From positions 1 through 61,801 of IMG/VR virus record IMGVR_UViG_3300049914_000132: a DNA stretch of 61,801 nt; one strand, 5' to 3'. The notes beneath the pieces were generated by a model. It had not been told where the DNA came from, ran no database searches, and saw only the letters and a list, made by a program, of their open reading frames with translations. The stretch is from a virus. The translations under genes were made by a program, and so were the position numbers. Position 1 is the stretch's first letter. Every line of letters begins with the position of its first letter. This document shows positions 31,524 to 38,628 of the stretch, in pieces.

Positions 31524-31871
31524 ATGTTTATGTCTGAAGTAGAGAAGATCGCTGAAGTGTGCCACGAAACAAACCGAGCATATTGTTGCACGATCGGGGA
31601 CGATTCCCAGCTACCTTGGGCGGAAGCCCCTGAATGGCAGAGTAAGAGTGCCATCGATGGGGTGAAGCACGTGCTTGAGAATCCGGATGCTCCACCGTCC
31701 GCCTCGCATGATTCGTGGCTCGCCGAGAAGAAGGTTGCGGGTTGGAAGTACGGGCCCGTCAAAGACCCGGAGAAGAAGGAACATCCCTGTTTCGTCCCCT
31801 ACGAAGATCTTCCGGAAGAACAGAAGCGGAAGGATACACTGTTCATCGCTGTAGTGAACGCGCTCAAGTAG
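31524..31871 (+). CDS. RyR-domain protein
   Basis: 115 residues, TGGAGG seven bases upstream. Sequence MSEVEKIAEVCHETNRAYCC ... SAIDGVKHVLENPDAPPSAS ... AEKKVAGWKYGPVKDPEKKE HPCFVPY matches the ryanodine-receptor-type (RyR) domain repeat: H-E-x-N-R...W...A.......G-W.-G...D-x-x-x-x-x-H-P-x-x-V-P-Y-x-x-L-P-x-x-x-x. In phages this domain occurs as a stand-alone protein of unknown function, thought to bind nucleotides or protein partners. Confidence 0.8.
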   Translation: MFMSEVEKIAEVCHETNRAYCCTIGDDSQLPWAEAPEWQSKSAIDGVKHVLENPDAPPSASHDSWLAEKKVAGWKYGPVKDPEKKEHPCFVPYEDLPEEQKRKDTLFIAVVNALK

Positions 31872-31897
31872 TTAACCCGTAGTAAGAAAGGAGCATC

Positions 31898-32215
31898 ATG
31901 AAGATCTGTATGTTTGCTGTACTCGTTGGAATGCTGTTGTCGTGTGGTGTGGATGAGGCATCGACTACCGATGTCAGCCAGGATCAGGAGGGGCTTGCGG
32001 GCTCAAATCCGTTCCTTTGCAAGGGATCGTGTCTGGTCTGCACGAAACGTGACCCAGCCGACAAGCGGAAGTGCCTCGTCTACGGGCGCAAGGCAACTGC
32101 CGTCAAGATTTGTTCTGGCTACACCACTCCTGCATCTGCACTTAGTGATTGTCTGGCTGCGATGACAGGGTGCTTGAATGTCCAGGCGTCAGTGGGCTCG
32201 TTCAGTTGTCCGTAG
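31898..32215 (+). CDS. Cysteine-rich lipoprotein
   Basis: 105 residues, AAGGAGC upstream. MKICMFAVLVGMLLSCGVDE is a lipoprotein signal with lipobox LLSC. The mature protein has nine further cysteines (FLCKGSCLVCTK, KCLVYG, KICSGY, DCLAAM, GCLNVQ, FSCP), pointing to a disulfide-rich outer-membrane or periplasmic domain. Followed by an intrinsic terminator, so it ends a transcription unit. Likely a lysogenic-conversion or exclusion type accessory gene; function unknown. Confidence 0.7.
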   Translation: MKICMFAVLVGMLLSCGVDEASTTDVSQDQEGLAGSNPFLCKGSCLVCTKRDPADKRKCLVYGRKATAVKICSGYTTPASALSDCLAAMTGCLNVQASVGSFSCP

Positions 32216-32227
32216 TCAAACCAGTGG

Positions 32228-32262
32228 CCACCATGATCACTAAGTGTGCTCATGGTGGTTTT
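32228..32262 (+). terminator. Intrinsic terminator
   Basis: CCACCATGA (32228-32236) pairs with TCATGGTGG (32250-32258) over nine bases, with a 13-base loop and TTTT immediately after. It follows the lipoprotein gene and precedes a gene with its own strong Shine-Dalgarno. Confidence 0.75.
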
Positions 32263-32289
32263 CACCTTTCTAGAATCAGGAGGCTAAAC

Positions 32290-32772
32290 ATGGCAAAGAT
32301 CAAGCCAGAGGTTGTTGATAGTGTGCTTGCACAGGAGAAGCTGAATGAGTACCTGAACAAGTGCGTTCAGATAGATGGTACTGCGATCAATGATGAGTTC
32401 ATTCAGTTCCCTGCTGACATTGCCTATTGGGCAGCACAGCACTCGAATGCTGTGAAAGCGTTCCTTCGAGCAGACCAAGAGCATGACAAGGTCCGAGCGA
32501 AGAGATGGTTGATCATTCGGGAGGAGCTGCTTGCAAAGGGAGACAAAGCCACAGAGAAGACGGTAGAGGCTTCTGTAGAGTGTGATGCAGAATACCAGGA
32601 AGTACGCTATAGGTACGTGGAGGCAGAAGCAGAGAAGGTTCGATTGGCTGGTATCATGGAGGCTATGAAATCGAAAAAGGAAATGCTCATTTCTCTTGGG
32701 GCAAATCTGAGGGTGGAGATGGGCAGTGATCCAATGATCCGAAGTCAGCAAAGGGAATCAAAGGTCAGGTGA
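32290..32772 (+). CDS. Helical protein, possible UvsY-like recombination mediator
   Basis: 160 residues from the ATG at 32290 with AGGAGG six bases upstream. Almost entirely helical and charged; the C-terminal third (EKVRLAGIMEAMKSKKEMLI, SLGANLRVEMGSDP) resembles small phage coiled-coil proteins that load a UvsX/RecA recombinase. The ssDNA-binding protein and RecA-like genes downstream support such a role. Sequence similarity was not checked, so this stays tentative. Confidence 0.5.
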   Translation: MAKIKPEVVDSVLAQEKLNEYLNKCVQIDGTAINDEFIQFPADIAYWAAQHSNAVKAFLRADQEHDKVRAKRWLIIREELLAKGDKATEKTVEASVECDAEYQEVRYRYVEAEAEKVRLAGIMEAMKSKKEMLISLGANLRVEMGSDPMIRSQQRESKVR

Positions 32773-32776
32773 GCAC

Positions 32777-33061
32777 ATGCGCGTTGATGGTGACTGGTTC
32801 GGTATCATCCTATACTCAATCATCCTAGTTGCTGCTTTGATCCTGTTGTTTGCTAAGGGTTGCATGACAAGCTCAGAAGAGACGATCAATTCGGTGTCTG
32901 CTTATGGCTTCAAGGACATACGGACTGGAGATTGGACGATAGGCTGTTCTGAAGGAGAAAGGCTTGGTAGGCACTTCACAGCTACGAACTCAGATGGAAA
33001 GATGGTCTCAGGCTATGTCTGCTGTGGCCTGGTTTTCAAGGGCTGTACCGTCAGGTGGTGA
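32777..33061 (+). CDS. Small membrane-anchored protein (94 aa)
   Basis: 94 residues. One membrane span (GIILYSIILVAALILLFAKGC, residues 9-29) followed by SAYGFKDIRTGDWTIGCSEG and ATNSDGKMVSGYVCCG...KGCTVRW. The second part matches a small family seen in phages and bacteria: A-x-x-x-G-(F/Y)-x-D-I...C-x-x-x...F-x-A-x-N-x-x-G-x-x-V-x-G-x-V-C-x-G...(K)-x-x-T-(I/V)-R. Function unknown; the globular part carries four cysteines. Confidence 0.65.
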   Translation: MRVDGDWFGIILYSIILVAALILLFAKGCMTSSEETINSVSAYGFKDIRTGDWTIGCSEGERLGRHFTATNSDGKMVSGYVCCGLVFKGCTVRW

Positions 33062-33075
33062 TCCAAACTTAGCAC

Positions 33076-33117
33076 TTGCAGCGTGCTACAGTTTGTGCTA
33101 GGTTACACTATATGTGC
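33076..33117 (+). promoter_or_regulatory. Promoter-like element with overlapping operator dyad
   Basis: TTGCAG, 17 bases, TAGGTT (33099-33104) with GTGC directly before the -10 box. The layout closely matches that at 50207-50235. ACAC-TATAT-GTGC follows at 33105-33117, sharing 12 bases with the dyad at 12829-12841. It lies 60-100 bases upstream of the ssDNA-binding protein gene. Confidence 0.5.
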
Positions 33118-33178
33118 TAAAGGGCACACTACAAGCAAAACACAACTCAAACCCCCAAACTCCTACTAGGACAACAAA

Positions 33179-33961
33179 ATGGCGAAACCGCAAGAGAAGG
33201 CAGAGAAGACGAAGGCGCTGGCGAAGTATGGAAGCTATACGCTGGACGACGCAGAAAAGGAAGCACACGAGCTGGAACAAGAGGGTGGCGGTTTTCTGAA
33301 ACTCAAAGTCGGGCAGAACATCGTCAGGTTCCTTCCTCCGCTTACTGGTAGGAAGCTCTTCGTAGTTGTGCATCAGCACCACGTGGAGAACCCCGGAGAG
33401 GGGAAAACGTTCAGCTTCGCATGTCCCCGAGTCATGCAGAAGAAGCCTTGTGCTCTTTGCGACAAGGGGAATGAGCTGCGCGCCACAGGGAACCGTGTGG
33501 ACTACGATCTTGGTGGAAAGATGCTGCCAAGACGCCGAGTGTTCAGCAACGTCATTGACATGTCAAATCCGGAAGCAGGTCCACAGATCCTTGCGTTTGG
33601 TAGGCAGATTCACGAGCAGCTTGTGCAGATCAGGCGCAACGAGACAGCGGGTGATGATTACACGGATCCGGAGAACGGGTTCAACATTAGCATCGAGCGC
33701 AAGGGCACAGGTATTCGCGACACAAAGTACACGTGTCTGCCCAGTCGAAAGACATCCAAGCTGACGAACATGGATTGGATCGAGATGCAGCATGACCTGA
33801 CACGGTTCACGATGGTTCCAACTTCGGAAGAGATCAAGAAGTACATGAGCGAGACCGACTTTGGGGCAGACGAAGCATCGGCTGTGTCAGGCGCTCGGGA
33901 TGTAACGCCACCGAAGAAGTCGAGAAACGCCGCAGACGATATGGAAGACTACGGAGATTGA
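33179..33961 (+). CDS. Single-stranded DNA-binding protein, gp32-like
   Basis: 260 residues. KLKVGQNIVRFLPPLTG near 41-57 starts an OB-like core; CPRVMQKKPCALCDKG near 82-97 gives the Cys residues of a zinc site as in T4 gp32-type proteins; the middle has FSNVIDMSNPEAGPQILAFG. The C-terminus is acidic (AADDMEDYGD), a hallmark of SSBs that recruit partners. Phage SSBs of this kind coat single strands during replication and recombination. A RecA-like and SbcCD-like set follows. Confidence 0.78.
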   Translation: MAKPQEKAEKTKALAKYGSYTLDDAEKEAHELEQEGGGFLKLKVGQNIVRFLPPLTGRKLFVVVHQHHVENPGEGKTFSFACPRVMQKKPCALCDKGNELRATGNRVDYDLGGKMLPRRRVFSNVIDMSNPEAGPQILAFGRQIHEQLVQIRRNETAGDDYTDPENGFNISIERKGTGIRDTKYTCLPSRKTSKLTNMDWIEMQHDLTRFTMVPTSEEIKKYMSETDFGADEASAVSGARDVTPPKKSRNAADDMEDYGD

Positions 33962-34237
33962 AAGGTTTGCTTGGGCTGTTCTTGTTTCGCTGCTAAACGG
34001 CTTACACGATCCAGCACTTTAGTCTGGCGTGGCAGTCCAGGCAATCGATTTGCTGGGAGGTCACTTGGAATGACGAGGTACGGAAAAGATCGTACAGGTC
34101 GTGGCCTGATGCGAGCCCTAAAATCCTCCAATCTGGCTTTTCGCTCTCACGGCGATGCTGCTCGAAGCTTGTGGATCGTTCAGTGACCAGACCAATCCGC
34201 GCGGTGACCCCCAGCAATTGTTTTGCCAGCAAGCAAG
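33962..34237 (+). ncRNA. Hairpin-rich noncoding region upstream of array B1 (candidate RNA)
   Basis: About 275 bases without a plausible gene. Several stems can be drawn by eye: GTACG/CGTAC with ACG/CGT outside it (34071-34110), GCGAGCC with GGCTTTTCGC (about 34111-34144), and GGAT/ATCC extended by wobble pairs (about 34172-34200). The right end blends into degenerate copies of the 18-nt repeat (GTTTTGCCA at 34220). IS110 elements carry a noncoding bridge RNA next to the transposase gene, so a functional RNA here is conceivable, but nothing proves transcription. Confidence 0.3.
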
Positions 34238-34382
34238 AGGAAGCCATATAGTATGAGCGTGCCAGACAGATGAAAGTAGCCCATTGATCGGGAGCGAGCC
34301 AGGATGTGAAAGCAGTCCATGATTCGAGAGCGTGCCATGTGTTAGGAGATGACCATATACCGTAAGCAAAATTGAAGTCAAC
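34238..34382. repeat. 18-nt-period array B1 (eight units)
   Basis: Units start AGGAAGCCA, AGCGTGCCA, AGTAGCCCA, AGCGAGCCA, AGCAGTCCA, AGCGTGCCA, AGATGACCA and AGCAAAATT, each followed by nine bases that differ (for example TATAGTATG, GGATGTGAA, TGTGTTAGG). One extra A occurs at 34274; otherwise the 18-nt register is exact. Degenerate units continue to the left. The array ends 28 bases before the IS110-like gene. Confidence 0.85.
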
Positions 34383-34410
34383 CACGAAGCAAAAGAGGCT
34401 GGAGATCATT

Positions 34411-35274
34411 ATGGACGGAGAGGCAAGAGAAGCACTGCGTATCACAGTCAGGCACTTCTACGACATTCAGCAAATCAGGATACAGCACTCTGGGAGAATT
34501 GCCAGGAAGTCGGCGACGAACGAGGCGGCAATATCGTCTGAGCACCAGGCTATGTTCTCTGCACAGGTCAAGCGCTTGAAAGCGTCTGAAGCTGATGCAC
34601 TGCTTGACGTCAAAGAAAAGCTCCAATCCTTTGAGCTCTACAGACAGGTTCTTTCTGTGGATGAGGATCGCTGGAAGGGGCTTGGTCCTACAATGTCCGC
34701 TGTCATTCTAGCAGAGGTTGACATTGAGCGTTGTGAAACCCCTTCTGCTCTCTGGCGGTATGCAGGGCTGTCAACAGTCCCATGGAAGCGCTGCAAGCAG
34801 TGCAACCGACTTGCAGATCTACCTTTCGACGTTGTTGATGGTGACATTCTGATCAAGCAAAGCATGAGCAAAGAGTACAAGCACGTCAGGAAGAAAGAGA
34901 ACGAAAAGGGGTGCGATCTGATATGGCTTAAAGAGAATCAGCTATACGACAGTGGGCGCTCTGAGTTCTTGGTGAAGGGTGAGAAGAGACACTTCAATCT
35001 GTTCCTCAAGACCAAGCTTCTTGGCGTGCTTGCTCCGGGTTTTCTGAAGGCGAAGAACCCGGTTTGGAGGAAGGTCTATGATGACTACAAAAACAGGCTG
35101 ATCTCTGCTGGACGTGGTACTTCTCCAGGGCACATTAACAATTCGGCAATACGCTACATGATCAAAATGTTCCTGCTCAATCTGTGGATGGAATGGCGTA
35201 CTTTTGCGAGGCTTCCTGTACGACCGAGCTACCACGAGGAGAAGTTAGGACATGTACACGCAGTTGGTGTATAG
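34411..35274 (+). CDS. IS110-transposase C-terminal-domain-like protein
   Basis: 287 residues from the ATG at 34411 (GGAG six bases upstream). Residues 1-90 are charged helix without the DEDD RuvC-like domain that starts true IS110 transposases. Then comes KGLGPTMSAVILAEVDIERC followed by ETPSALWRYAGL, the helix-hairpin-helix core of the Transposase_20 domain (consensus G-I/V-G-x-x-x-A-x-x-x-x-E...F/S-x-x-x-x-x-x-Y-A-G-L). A CKQC knuckle follows. The end (INNSAIRYMIKMFLLNLWME ... PVRPSYHEEKLGH) is a second conserved-looking block. It lies between arrays B1 and B2 and between the SSB and RecA-like genes, with no terminal repeats visible, so it behaves as a resident phage gene rather than an active insertion sequence. 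Confidence 0.7.
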   Translation: MDGEAREALRITVRHFYDIQQIRIQHSGRIARKSATNEAAISSEHQAMFSAQVKRLKASEADALLDVKEKLQSFELYRQVLSVDEDRWKGLGPTMSAVILAEVDIERCETPSALWRYAGLSTVPWKRCKQCNRLADLPFDVVDGDILIKQSMSKEYKHVRKKENEKGCDLIWLKENQLYDSGRSEFLVKGEKRHFNLFLKTKLLGVLAPGFLKAKNPVWRKVYDDYKNRLISAGRGTSPGHINNSAIRYMIKMFLLNLWMEWRTFARLPVRPSYHEEKLGHVHAVGV

Positions 35275-35448
35275 CCAGGTCGCCTAAGCAAACCATGAAA
35301 AGAGTGCGAGCCATGTGTTGGGAGCAAACCAGGAACTCAGAGCGAGCCACTATGTCCGATACACACAGAAAAACCGTGCGAGTCAAAGACTAAGCGTAAA
35401 CCAAAATGCGCAAGCGAGCCAGCATACACGAGCAAACCATAGAAAGTC
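35269..35448. repeat. 18-nt-period array B2 (ten units, exactly 180 nt)
   Basis: Ten units in perfect register. First halves: GTATAGCCA, AGCAAACCA, TGCGAGCCA, AGCAAACCA, AGCGAGCCA, ATACACACA, TGCGAGTCA, CGTAAACCA, AGCGAGCCA, AGCAAACCA. Second halves all differ (TGAAAAGAG, TGTGTTGGG, GGAACTCAG, CTATGTCCG and so on). The first unit overlaps the last six bases of the IS110-like gene, and seven bases of an eleventh unit (AGCGATC) lead directly into the ATG of the RecA-like gene. Confidence 0.9.
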
Positions 35449-35455
35449 AGCGATC

Positions 35456-36496
35456 ATGCCCAAAGTGACAACACTGAATCGGATCAAAGATGCAGTCAAC
35501 AAGAAGCTAGGCAGGAACTCGGCTGCTGTGCTTGCTTCAAGTGGTGAGATTGAGTCTGAGGTTCGCAACGTCATTCCAACAGGAATTTCCGTTGTGGACA
35601 ACGTGCTCTGCTCAGATCTTGGTGGTTTGCCATGTGGTCGTGTGACGGAGCTGTATGGGCCAAGTGGTGTAGGAAAAACGTCGTTCGTGCAGCAAGCGTT
35701 GGCAGGTGTGCAGCGCGAAGGCGGCGCAGCCATCTACAATGATGACGAGAAGTCTTTGGACATGGAAAGGATCAAGGTGTTCGGCCTTGATCTCGACAAC
35801 TGCCTTGTCTTGCAGCCCCGAAATGCAGAAGAAAGCATCACTGGGATGGTGGAAGCGATCAATGCTTTACTTGATGGTGCTCAGCCCTCTCTTCTGGTCT
35901 GGGATTCGATTGCTGCGTCTGTCCCGCAGACAGAACTAGATGGTGAGATTGGGGATGCAAACATTGGAGTCAAGGGCCGACTGATGTCTCAAGCCATGCG
36001 TGCGCTTGTTCCTTTGGCTGTGCGCAAGCAAGTCGCTCTCCTGTTCGTGAACCAAACTCGCATGAAGATTGGCGTGCGGTTCGGGGACCCTGAGATCACG
36101 ACAGGTGGAGAAGCTCTGAAGTTTGCGGTCAGTCTGAAGATCAGGCTAGGGTCTGGCAAGCCCTATGTGGTTGGGCGTCAAGCACTCGCGAAAGACGTTC
36201 CATTTGTTGTACGGAAGTCGAGGTTTTCACCACCTGGTTCTCGTGTTGCTGTGCGCCTCAATTTCGCACGAGGCTGGGACGAGGTATGGAGCACTCTTGA
36301 TTACGCGAAGCATCTAGGGCTGACCGAAAAGACAGCCCGTGGTTGGAATGCGTACTTAGGGGCGTTGGAGGCTTTGGAGTGGGAAGTGCCTTGGACCGCA
36401 AATGAGCAGATGGCCAGCTTTGCAGAAAAGGAGCTGGGTGACGCAAAGGCAAAAGCAAAGGACGAGGGTGACGAAGAGGACGATGTAGACAACTAG
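35456..36496 (+). CDS. RecA/UvsX-family recombinase
   Basis: 346 residues. Walker A GPSGVGKTS near 68, a YNDDEKSLD segment, Walker B LLVWDSIAASVP near 145, and the L2 region LLFVNQTRMKIGVRFGDPEI followed by TTGGEALKFAVSLKIRL, which is a close RecA match (INQxRxKIGVxFGxPExTTGGxALKF). It should form filaments on ssDNA and drive strand exchange. The ATG follows array B2 directly and no Shine-Dalgarno is evident, which is unusual for this phage. The acidic C-terminus (DEGDEEDDVDN) is also RecA-like. Confidence 0.88.
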   Translation: MPKVTTLNRIKDAVNKKLGRNSAAVLASSGEIESEVRNVIPTGISVVDNVLCSDLGGLPCGRVTELYGPSGVGKTSFVQQALAGVQREGGAAIYNDDEKSLDMERIKVFGLDLDNCLVLQPRNAEESITGMVEAINALLDGAQPSLLVWDSIAASVPQTELDGEIGDANIGVKGRLMSQAMRALVPLAVRKQVALLFVNQTRMKIGVRFGDPEITTGGEALKFAVSLKIRLGSGKPYVVGRQALAKDVPFVVRKSRFSPPGSRVAVRLNFARGWDEVWSTLDYAKHLGLTEKTARGWNAYLGALEALEWEVPWTANEQMASFAEKELGDAKAKAKDEGDEEDDVDN

Positions 36497-36515
36497 CAGT
36501 AACACGGAGGATGAA

Positions 36516-36983
36516 ATGGCAGAGAAGACAGTTGTGCGGATCAATGCAGAGGCCGAAAAGATCGCGAAGTCATTCATGAACTCTCGCGGTTTAGACTCAA
36601 TAGGCGAAGCGGTGGAGAAGCTCATTGGAACAGCTTCTAGCCGTCTTTCCGCACTTGCAAAGTACGCGACCAAGCAGGGGAAGATAGCAAAGCCGAAGGG
36701 GGCTAAGGCTGAGAAAGCAGCCAAGACCAAGAAGACGAAGGCTCCGAAGAAAGCGGGACTTGCTGCCAAGCTGTCCAAAGGCCCGAAGCCTGAGAAGAAG
36801 AGCACATCGAAGCTGGGGGGCAATCGCAAGAGAGTCAAGGTGACAACTGAGCCTGTAGACTTCAGGGTCAACACTGGAGCACCAAGCGCAGAGAATCATG
36901 ATCGATTGGAAACGCACAACGTTGATGAAGCAAACAAGGGAGCAGAGCTGGACGCCGACTTGGCAGCAGGCACAGTGGACTGA
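36516..36983 (+). CDS. Basic histone-H1-like protein
   Basis: 155 residues, GGAGG upstream. Residues 1-50 (VVRINAEAEKIAKSFMNSRG) look like a short helical DNA-binding domain, followed by a Lys/Ala/Pro-rich stretch from 55 to 110 (KPKGAKAEKAAKTKKTKAPK) resembling eukaryotic H1 tails and the C-terminal tails of some bacterial HU proteins. The last 40 residues are acidic. Probably binds DNA nonspecifically, perhaps condensing or protecting it during recombination. Confidence 0.6.
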   Translation: MAEKTVVRINAEAEKIAKSFMNSRGLDSIGEAVEKLIGTASSRLSALAKYATKQGKIAKPKGAKAEKAAKTKKTKAPKKAGLAAKLSKGPKPEKKSTSKLGGNRKRVKVTTEPVDFRVNTGAPSAENHDRLETHNVDEANKGAELDADLAAGTVD

Positions 36984-37022
36984 AACAAATACAGACACCA
37001 GCAAAAGAAAGGACGGATCGAA

Positions 37023-37241
37023 ATGGCTTCAAAGAAAAAGACACTTGTAGAGCTGTTTGCTTTGAACTTCGCCAAGCTTCGTGCAGAGCGCAAGCTCACA
37101 CAGCAAAAGCTAGCAGAAGAGATGGGCATGTCAGTCTCGTACGTTTCGATGTTGGAACGTGGGGAGCGCACTCCGCCGCTGAGCACGCTGGAAAAGATCG
37201 GTCAGGCGTTGGGTGTTGATCCTTTGGAACTGCTTGAGTAG
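37023..37241 (+). CDS. Cro/CI-type HTH regulator
   Basis: 72 residues, AAAGGACGG upstream. LNFAKLRAERKLTQQKLAEE, MGMSVSYVSMLERGERTPPL, STLEKIGQALGVDPLELL is a textbook HTH_3 (Xre) domain: helix 2 QQKLAEEMG, helix 3 VSYVSMLERG. It has no other domain. It could recognise the GCAC-N5-GTGC dyads of the window; that pairing is a guess. Confidence 0.8.
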   Translation: MASKKKTLVELFALNFAKLRAERKLTQQKLAEEMGMSVSYVSMLERGERTPPLSTLEKIGQALGVDPLELLE

Positions 37242-37280
37242 TTTGTTCTGCTACTGTGGTGGAGAACACTAGGAAGGAAG

Positions 37281-37459
37281 AGCGCACCAAAGTTCGCGAG
37301 CAAACCAAGAAGCACAAGTGGGCCATAAGTCAGAGCAAACCAAGACGCGCGATCGAGTCATATCTCAGGAGTAAACCATCAAGTAAGAGTGTGCCATAGT
37401 CCATGAGCACACCAGACACGAAGATCGAGCCAAGGTCTATGAGTACACCAGATAGTGAT
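37281..37459. repeat. 18-nt-period array B3 (ten units)
   Basis: Units start AGCGCACCA, AGCAAACCA, AGTGGGCCA, AGCAAACCA, ATCGAGTCA, AGTAAACCA, AGTGTGCCA, AGCACACCA, ATCGAGCCA, AGTACACCA. All are 18 nt except the third (17). Variable halves differ in every unit. It follows the HTH gene and ends 22 bases before the SbcD-like ATG, whose GGAGG Shine-Dalgarno lies in the gap. Reading frames through it contain stops, so it is not coding. Confidence 0.88.
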
Positions 37460-37481
37460 AGCGCATTGTTGGAGGCTGGAA

Positions 37482-38615
37482 ATGAGAATCGCATTTTGCA
37501 GTGATGTGCATGTAGCAAACCACAAGCAGAACGGTGGGGCTGTAGTGTCAGGGCTCAATGAAAGGTGCCAAGACACCATCAGCGTTCTTCGCCAGGCAGT
37601 GCTGAAAGCGATCACTGAAAACTGCGATGCTCTTGTGATTGCAGGTGATCTATTTGATTCAGCAAAGCCAGAGCCCCAGATCATTGCAGAGGTACAAAGG
37701 TCTTTTGTTGGGACCAGTCTGTCCATCTACGTCATGAAAGGCAATCATGATGAGACAAGCTCTGCTCCTGGTGATCACGCTTTGGGGCCGTTAGCACCAC
37801 TTGGCCCAGCTGTTCGTGTGATTGAACAGCCTGTCCTTGCTCAAGCTTTGTCTGATGGAGACCTGATTCTTGTTCCATTCAGGAGTGGGCTTGCATCTAC
37901 ATGGCTGTCTGAGGCAATCTCTTCTACAGCCGAGGTGCAACGTACAGACCGCACGAAAAGCGGTAGACGTCCAGCCTCCCGCCCGCGTGCGCTCGCGTTG
38001 CACCTTGGCCTAACTGATGATCGTATGGCACCATGGCTAAGGGAATCGAGTGGTGCTGTTCTTGCTTCACTCGTCCAGTCTTTGTGCAAAGAGCACAACA
38101 TCGTCTTTGCAGCATCGGGGGACTTCCACGAGTACAAGCTGTGGTCTGAGAAGCCTTGGGTTGTACAGATAGGGGCTCTTTGTCCCACAGGCTGGAGAGA
38201 CCAAGGGTACGAACAGTATGGATCACTGTGCATCTGGGACTCGAAGGCCAAGAGCTACGAACGTCATGTGATCCCAGGTCCACGCTTTTTGTTCAATCCC
38301 AGAGCGCACGATCTTGTTGTTGCGAAGAGAGCTGGCCACAAGATCTATGTGCGGTACACTGCAAGCAACATGGATGAGAAGTTAGCTCTGAAAGAGCGCT
38401 TGGAAGCGGATCTCAAGTCGGGACGAGTGCATTTTGGCTCTGTCGAGATAGATCAGACATCTACCATCGTTGCTGCTCGTTCTGCTGCTATGGCTGCAAA
38501 GTCGTCGAAGACACGTGATGACGCCTTGGATGCCTTTGTTCGGAACATGCCTCTGGAAGATGGCGTAGACAGAGCTGATGTGTTGGAGCGATCCAAGAGC
38601 TATCTTGAAAAATGA
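37482..38615 (+). CDS. SbcD/Mre11-like nuclease (T4 gp47-like)
   Basis: 377 residues from the ATG at 37482 (GGAGG eight bases upstream). Metallophosphoesterase motifs are in order: FCSDVHV, VIAGDLFD, MKGNHDE, ALHLGL and ASGDFHEYK. This is the nuclease subunit that partners with the SbcC/Rad50-type ATPase encoded next. In phages the pair processes DNA ends for recombination and host DNA degradation. Confidence 0.87.
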   Translation: MRIAFCSDVHVANHKQNGGAVVSGLNERCQDTISVLRQAVLKAITENCDALVIAGDLFDSAKPEPQIIAEVQRSFVGTSLSIYVMKGNHDETSSAPGDHALGPLAPLGPAVRVIEQPVLAQALSDGDLILVPFRSGLASTWLSEAISSTAEVQRTDRTKSGRRPASRPRALALHLGLTDDRMAPWLRESSGAVLASLVQSLCKEHNIVFAASGDFHEYKLWSEKPWVVQIGALCPTGWRDQGYEQYGSLCIWDSKAKSYERHVIPGPRFLFNPRAHDLVVAKRAGHKIYVRYTASNMDEKLALKERLEADLKSGRVHFGSVEIDQTSTIVAARSAAMAAKSSKTRDDALDAFVRNMPLEDGVDRADVLERSKSYLEK

Positions 38616-38628
38616 GCAGGAGATCCTG

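Noticed and set aside
34118-34381. Leucine-rich minus-strand frame across array B1 that looks like a repetitive protein
   Set aside because: The six-residue repetition is forced by the 18-nt DNA period; similar frames appear over B2 and B3 and are broken by stops in B3, and no Shine-Dalgarno is present.
34411-35274. Active IS110 insertion sequence
   Set aside because: The catalytic DEDD domain is missing and no element ends or target duplication could be seen.
35287-35455. Plus-strand frame through array B2 joined to the RecA-like gene (repeats like ANQELR, ASHYVR)
   Set aside because: It is open by virtue of the repeat composition. RecA homology begins after the ATG at 35456, and the corresponding frame in B3 has stops, so translation of the array is unlikely though not excluded.
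34238-37459. CRISPR array
   Set aside because: Repeats of 9 nt with 9-nt variable parts are far too short, the repeats are degenerate, and no cas gene is near.
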